This document shows, one piece after another, positions 41,480-45,257 of a stretch of DNA of 45,257 bases (position 1 is the first letter of the stretch; the number at the start of each line of letters is the position of its first letter). The notes under the pieces are model-generated. The model saw only the letters and a program-made list of their open reading frames with translations, was not told the origin of the DNA and searched no databases. The stretch is taken from the NCBI GenBank assembly GCA_017474045.1, contig JAFUHX010000060.1, positions 1 through 45,257 of the forward strand. The letters run 5' to 3'. Both the position numbers and the translations under genes were made by a program. Source of the stretch: Clostridia bacterium. GTDB lineage: Bacteria; Bacillota; Clostridia; Oscillospirales; Acutalibacteraceae.

Positions 41480-42763
41480 ATGGCTGAAAAAAAGTTTGGT
41501 CTGAGAAACAGGCTGAGAAAAAAATATAACCATGTCGGGCGCGGTTTCATTCTTCTTCTTTTAACGGTGTTTCAGTTCTTTTCAACCTTACCCGTAATTT
41601 TTTCCGACGGAACCGTTCATTTTTCTGTATGGGGAATGTTTATTGCCTATAATGTTTTTGAGTGGGTCTATGTTATAGTGATGCATAACATTTTTAAGAA
41701 GGTGAATTTTGAGCTTGAGTTTATTGCCTTCTTCCTTTGCGGAATAGGAATGACCATTATAACCAGTATCGACAAATCTTTTCTTAAAACACAGCTTCTT
41801 GCCGTTGTTCTGGGCGTTATTGTTTATGATATTCTTCTTTGGTTTTTGCAGGATGTTAAAAGAGTAATGGCGGTGAGAATTCCTCTGGCGGTTTTTTCAA
41901 TTTTGTTTTTCGGCGCCTGCTTTGTTTATATCTATTTTGTTTCAGGTCCGAAAAACGGAGCGTATAACTGGCTTAAAATTCCCGGCTTGCCTTCTGTTCA
42001 GCCTTCAGAGCTTGTTAAAATAGCCTTTGTTTTTGTGGGCGCGGCGAGTCTTGATAAAATTTTAACCACCAAAAATAACTATGTTTATATTTGCTATGCC
42101 CTTATTTGTATCGGAATTCCCGTTCTTATGAGAGATCTGGGAACAGCCCTCATTTTCTTTTTTACCTTCGTAATTATTGCTTTCATGCGCTCAGGTGATG
42201 TCCGTTCAATTCTCTTCATCTGCGCTATTGCGGCAGCGGCGGCAATTGTTGTCATTTTTATCAAGCCCTATGTTGCCAATCGCTTTGCCGGTTGGGGTCA
42301 CGTTTGGGAAAACATTGATAATTCCAAAGGCTATCAGCAGGTCAGAACGCTGATTTATTGTGTCAGCGGAGGCCTTTTCGGCTTAGGTGTTGGTCAGGGA
42401 AAGCTTCGCGGTGTTTTTGCTTCTGAAAACGACCTGATTTTCGGCGTAGTATGCGAAGAGCTTGGAATGATTATTGCTTTCTTTATTGTAATCTGCTTCG
42501 CCATTATTGCAATTTATGCTGTTTCAAACTCAAAAAGTGCGCCTTCAACCTTTTATTCGATAGCAGCGTGTTCGGCAGCGGCAATGCTTCTTTTTCAGAC
42601 AAGTCTTAATATTTTCGGAATTACCGACCTTCTTCCTCTGACAGGTGTAACCCTTCCCTTTGTCAGTCAGGGTGGTTCAAGTATAGTTTGCTCATGGGCT
42701 CTTTTCGCCTTTATAAAAGCGGCGGATGTCAGAGCATATCCGAAGGTTTTCAAAAATAATTAA
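41480..42763 (+). CDS. FtsW/RodA/SpoVE-family peptidoglycan polymerase
   Basis: The protein has 427 residues and about ten membrane segments. SEDS-family motifs are clear: Q-P-S-E-L-V-K-I (about 173-180), R-D-L-G-T-A-L, the extracellular A-S-E-N-D-L-I-F-G-V-V-C-E-E-L-G carrying the catalytic Asp region, and L-P-L-T-G-V-T-L-P-F-V-S-Q-G-G-S-S. It polymerises lipid II glycan strands with a partner class B penicillin-binding protein. That partner is very probably the next gene, 14 bp on. FtsW, RodA and SpoVE cannot be told apart here. The long N-terminal part before the core is typical of the actinobacterial and clostridial RodA type. AAAAGGAGG precedes the ATG. Confidence 0.92.
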   Translation: MAEKKFGLRNRLRKKYNHVGRGFILLLLTVFQFFSTLPVIFSDGTVHFSVWGMFIAYNVFEWVYVIVMHNIFKKVNFELEFIAFFLCGIGMTIITSIDKSFLKTQLLAVVLGVIVYDILLWFLQDVKRVMAVRIPLAVFSILFFGACFVYIYFVSGPKNGAYNWLKIPGLPSVQPSELVKIAFVFVGAASLDKILTTKNNYVYICYALICIGIPVLMRDLGTALIFFFTFVIIAFMRSGDVRSILFICAIAAAAAIVVIFIKPYVANRFAGWGHVWENIDNSKGYQQVRTLIYCVSGGLFGLGVGQGKLRGVFASENDLIFGVVCEELGMIIAFFIVICFAIIAIYAVSNSKSAPSTFYSIAACSAAAMLLFQTSLNIFGITDLLPLTGVTLPFVSQGGSSIVCSWALFAFIKAADVRAYPKVFKNN

Positions 42764-42777
42764 GAGGCGGTGATAAA

Positions 42778-44160
42778 ATGAAAAGTACGACAAAAAGAGC
42801 TTATGTGATTTTTGCGCTGATTGCCGCTTTTTTTGCGGGTCTGGGAATAATGATGTATAATTTCTATACCCACGGAGGCGAATGGGCGGCTCACAGAATC
42901 AATACTCATATTTATGTTAACCGTCAGCTGACAGTTGCGGGAAGTATTTCAGACCGCGACGGAAAAAAGCTTGTTTCAAGCGAAAACGAAAAATGCGTTT
43001 TCAGCTCAGATTATTATACAAGGCTTTCCACACTTCATGTGGTGGGCGACTCTCAGGGCTATATCCCCACGGGAATTCAGCTTCTCTATCGTCCTGAACT
43101 TATCGGCTATAATTTCATCAACGGTGTTTATGACGCCGTTGTTTCAGAAGATTCCGTAGATGTGGGTCTGACAATAGACAGCGAGGTTTCCAAGGTGGCA
43201 TACAGCGCAATGAAGGGCAACAAAGGAACGATTTGTTGCTATAACTATAAAACCGGTGCAGTTGTCTGCATGGTTTCTGCGCCCACTTATGACCCCCACA
43301 ATAAGCCCGGAGATATTAATACTGACACCTCGGGAAAATATGACGGAATATATCTTAACCGTTTTATTTCAGGTGTTTTCACACCCGGCTCAACCTTTAA
43401 GGTGGTAACGGCAATCTGCGCCATTGAAAACATTGAAGGTCTGAACGACAGAACCTTTAAATGCAGCGGAAAATATAAAGCCTCAGGCGGCTATGTAATC
43501 TGCAACAATAAATCAGGTCACGGAAAGCTCAGCTTTGAAAAAGCGCTCAATGTTTCCTGCAACTGTGTTTTTGCTCAGCTTGCCGATGAATTGGGAAATA
43601 AAAAAATGATGCAGACCGTTGATAAGCTCGGCTTTAATAACAGCGTTGAGGTTTCAAGAGCAAAAACCGCAAAAAGCTATTTTGATTTAAGCGACTCAAC
43701 TGACCTTGACAGAGGCTGGGCGGGAATAGGGCAATACACAACCCTTGTTAACCCCTGCCAGATGCTCATGCTTGCCGGTGCCATTGCCAACGGCGGTGAG
43801 GGAATTATTCCTTATGTTGTGGAGTCCTCTTCTGAAATAATTTCTGAGGCAGGGCAGATCAACAGAAATATGAAGCTGAGCGCTGAAACAGCCGCAAAGG
43901 TTAAAAAGCTTCTTCGCTCAAACGTTAAAAACTATTATGGCGACAGCAAGTTTCCCGATTTAAAGATGTGCGGAAAAACCGGCTCGGCTGAGGTGGAGGG
44001 CGAAAGAAGCCACGCCTGGTTCTTCGGCTTTTCTCAAAGAGAAGATTTTCCCTATGCTGTTGTTGTCTGTCTTGAAAACGGCGGAACGGGCTATTACGAT
44101 GCCATTCCCGCAGCCAACAAAGTTATGCAGGCTGTTTTGAGAGAAGAAATCAAAAAATAA
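42778..44160 (+). CDS. Penicillin-binding transpeptidase (PbpA-like class B PBP)
   Basis: The protein has 460 residues, short for a class B PBP. It has an N-terminal membrane anchor (about 8-28) and a reduced pedestal region, like mycobacterial PbpA. The catalytic motifs are S205-T-F-K208 (in T-P-G-S-T-F-K-V-V), S260-C-N262 and K400-T-G. It cross-links peptidoglycan outside the membrane as partner of the adjacent FtsW/RodA protein. AGGCGGTG precedes the ATG. It is the last gene of the FHA-FtsW-PBP run. There is no PASTA domain. Confidence 0.93.
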   Translation: MKSTTKRAYVIFALIAAFFAGLGIMMYNFYTHGGEWAAHRINTHIYVNRQLTVAGSISDRDGKKLVSSENEKCVFSSDYYTRLSTLHVVGDSQGYIPTGIQLLYRPELIGYNFINGVYDAVVSEDSVDVGLTIDSEVSKVAYSAMKGNKGTICCYNYKTGAVVCMVSAPTYDPHNKPGDINTDTSGKYDGIYLNRFISGVFTPGSTFKVVTAICAIENIEGLNDRTFKCSGKYKASGGYVICNNKSGHGKLSFEKALNVSCNCVFAQLADELGNKKMMQTVDKLGFNNSVEVSRAKTAKSYFDLSDSTDLDRGWAGIGQYTTLVNPCQMLMLAGAIANGGEGIIPYVVESSSEIISEAGQINRNMKLSAETAAKVKKLLRSNVKNYYGDSKFPDLKMCGKTGSAEVEGERSHAWFFGFSQREDFPYAVVVCLENGGTGYYDAIPAANKVMQAVLREEIKK

Positions 44161-44185
44161 TAGTTATAAAACCAAAAATTTGATA

Positions 44186-44214
44186 TTGACAAGGGATAAT
44201 ATGTTTTTTAGAAT
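44186..44214 (+). promoter_or_regulatory. Promoter of the SDR gene
   Basis: TTGACA (44186-44191), a 17-bp spacer and TAGAAT (44209-44214), about 38 bp before the start codon. Confidence 0.75.
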
Positions 44215-44252
44215 ATAAATGGTTTTCTCAAATAAATGAAAGGATGATTTCT

Positions 44253-45104
44253 ATGTTTAACCATGAAAATATTAAAGGCAGAGTTGCTGTTGTAACCGGT
44301 GGCGGCGGAGTTCTCTGCGGAGAATTTGCCAAAGCTTTGGCAAAGCAGGGCGCTAAGGTTGCTGTTCTTGACCTTAATGAAGCTGCGGCTCAGAAGGTTG
44401 CTGACGAAATTAACGCTGAGGGCGGAATTGCCATTGCAGTGGGCTGCAATGTTCTTGAAACTGAGAGTATGCAGAAAGCAAGAGATATAATTGCCGAAAA
44501 ATTGGGAACTTGCGATATTCTTCTCAACGGCGCAGGTGGCAACAACCCCAAAGGAACAACCACCAAAGAAACTCTTGAAAAAATTGACCTTATTGAAAAA
44601 AACGACGACATCAAAACCTTCTTTGACCTTGATCCTCAGGGGATTTCTTTTGTTTTCAACCTTAACTTCCTTGGAACTCTTATTCCTACTCAGGTTTTTG
44701 CAAGAGACATGGCTCAGAAAGAAAACACCTGCATTATTATGGTAACTTCAATGAATGCCTATCGTCCTTTGACCAAAATTCCTGCTTATTCAGCTGCTAA
44801 AGCGGCGGTTCAGAACTTTACTCAGTTTATGGCTGTTCACTTTGCTGAAGTTGGAATTCGTGTTAACGCTATTGCTCCCGGTTTCTTTTCAACCAATCAG
44901 AACAAGGCTCTTCTCTGGAATGAAGACGGAACCCCCACAGCAAGAACAGGAAAAATTCTTGCCGCAACACCCATGAAGCGTTTCGGTGAGCCAAAGGAGC
45001 TTGAAGGCGCACTTCTTTTCCTTTGTGATGAGGAATACTCCGGCTTCATAACCGGAACCACCATTGCTGTTGACGGTGGATTTAATGCTTATTCAGGCGT
45101 ATAA
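44253..45104 (+). CDS. SDR-family oxidoreductase, probably D-mannonate oxidoreductase
   Basis: The protein has 283 residues from the ATG at 44253, 9 nt after AAAGG; an ATG at 44244 overlaps that site. The NAD(P) motif is T-G-G-G-G-V-L-C-G. The catalytic set is S (V-T-S-M-N-A), Y and K (Y-S-A-A-K). F-F-D-L-D-P-Q-G-I-S-F-V-F-N-L-N-F-L-G-T and N-N-P-K-G-T-T are characteristic of the UxuB/YjmF-like SDR group, which reduces fructuronate to mannonate in uronate breakdown. No other hexuronate gene is in the window, so substrate is inferred from family. It is monocistronic, with its own promoter and terminator. Confidence 0.82.
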   Translation: MFNHENIKGRVAVVTGGGGVLCGEFAKALAKQGAKVAVLDLNEAAAQKVADEINAEGGIAIAVGCNVLETESMQKARDIIAEKLGTCDILLNGAGGNNPKGTTTKETLEKIDLIEKNDDIKTFFDLDPQGISFVFNLNFLGTLIPTQVFARDMAQKENTCIIMVTSMNAYRPLTKIPAYSAAKAAVQNFTQFMAVHFAEVGIRVNAIAPGFFSTNQNKALLWNEDGTPTARTGKILAATPMKRFGEPKELEGALLFLCDEEYSGFITGTTIAVDGGFNAYSGV

Positions 45105-45118
45105 ATAAAAAAACAGAA

Positions 45119-45152
45119 GGGGATGTAAAAAAACTCGTTTTTTTACATCCCC
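45119..45152 (+). terminator. SDR gene terminator
   Basis: GGGGATGTAAAAAAAC pairs perfectly with its complement (45137-45152), followed by TTTTT. It is built like the family A hairpins (G-rich base, TGTAAAAA then ACTC). Confidence 0.9.
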
Positions 45153-45195
45153 TTTTTAGGGGCTAGGAAAAAATGCGCAGAATGAACAAACCGAG

Positions 45196-45224
45196 CCAAA
45201 ATAAAGCGTTCAGCTTTATTTTGG
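45196..45224. repeat. Perfect 12-bp inverted repeat near the window end
   Basis: CCAAAATAAAGC (45196-45207) pairs with 45213-45224 around GTTCA. There is no T-run after it, and it is separate from the SDR terminator. It may be part of an intergenic repeat or an upstream element of the next gene. The last 30 bases hold nothing else recognisable. Confidence 0.5.
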
Positions 45225-45257
45225 TTTACCCGACGGCGTACAAAGGTACTCCGAGGG

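Noticed and set aside
1-45257. CRISPR array, tRNA or rRNA genes
   Set aside because: No regularly spaced direct repeats of CRISPR type were seen. No tRNA T-arm/CCA patterns or rRNA blocks were seen by eye.

Overview
The window looks like chromosomal DNA of a spore-forming, Gram-positive Clostridia member of the Oscillospiraceae/Ruminococcaceae type, probably a gut anaerobe. Evidence: spoIIR, spoIIP and gpr are present; ribosome-binding sites are AAGGAGG-like; intergenic DNA is very A/T-rich; and there are many secreted fibronectin-III (FN3) and BspA-type leucine-rich-repeat (LRR) proteins. The genus is inferred, not shown.

Layout. 1-608: right end of an IS3-type insertion sequence followed by an unrecognised, probably truncated ORF. 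587-7708: a LytTR response regulator, a GHKL sensor kinase and a 1651-residue LRR/FN3 surface protein in one leftward run, headed by a good promoter that has a perfect 12-bp direct repeat, 22 bp apart, just upstream of its -35. 7761-7820: a possible integrase remnant. 7981-9686: an Fe-S scaffold-like protein with a GGGtGRT protein. 9860-11164: a secreted FN3 protein, divergent from NAD synthetase (11372-13324). 13517-14464: a lactate/malate dehydrogenase. 14655-19288: ileS then proS. 19583-21782: a secreted ceramidase-like hydrolase and a GNAT acetyltransferase. 21910-23107: spoIIR and a small membrane protein. 23323-23550: a stand-alone acyl carrier protein. 23794-29680: a small membrane protein and three surface proteins. 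29888-32667: rpsT, divergent from gpr, spoIIP and a small overlapping gene. 32730-39297: a GH3-family adenylating enzyme, a secreted LCAT-like hydrolase with FN3 repeats, a second acyl carrier protein and a condensation-domain protein. 39596-44160: trmB, then an FHA protein, a FtsW/RodA polymerase and a transpeptidase. 44253-45104: an SDR oxidoreductase.

How the genes work together. Three themes stand out. (1) A cell-surface theme: six secreted proteins carry FN3, LRR and Ig-like modules or a membrane anchor. Four of them (9860-11164, 24091-25104, 25208-27415, 27476-29680) appear to share an undescribed C-terminal domain, and a fifth (587-5542) sits behind its own probable LytTR two-component system. 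(2) A small acyl/amide-conjugation theme: GH3, condensation domain and ACP, next to a secreted alpha/beta hydrolase whose nucleophile position is Cys. (3) An envelope/sporulation core. Several housekeeping enzymes have substitutions at diagnostic positions: LDH Gln102 to Arg, TrmB Asp to Cys, and the IleS HIGH motif changed to GIHH. Two families of near-identical hairpin terminators are reused between genes. I saw no tRNA, rRNA, CRISPR array, T-box or complete mobile element.
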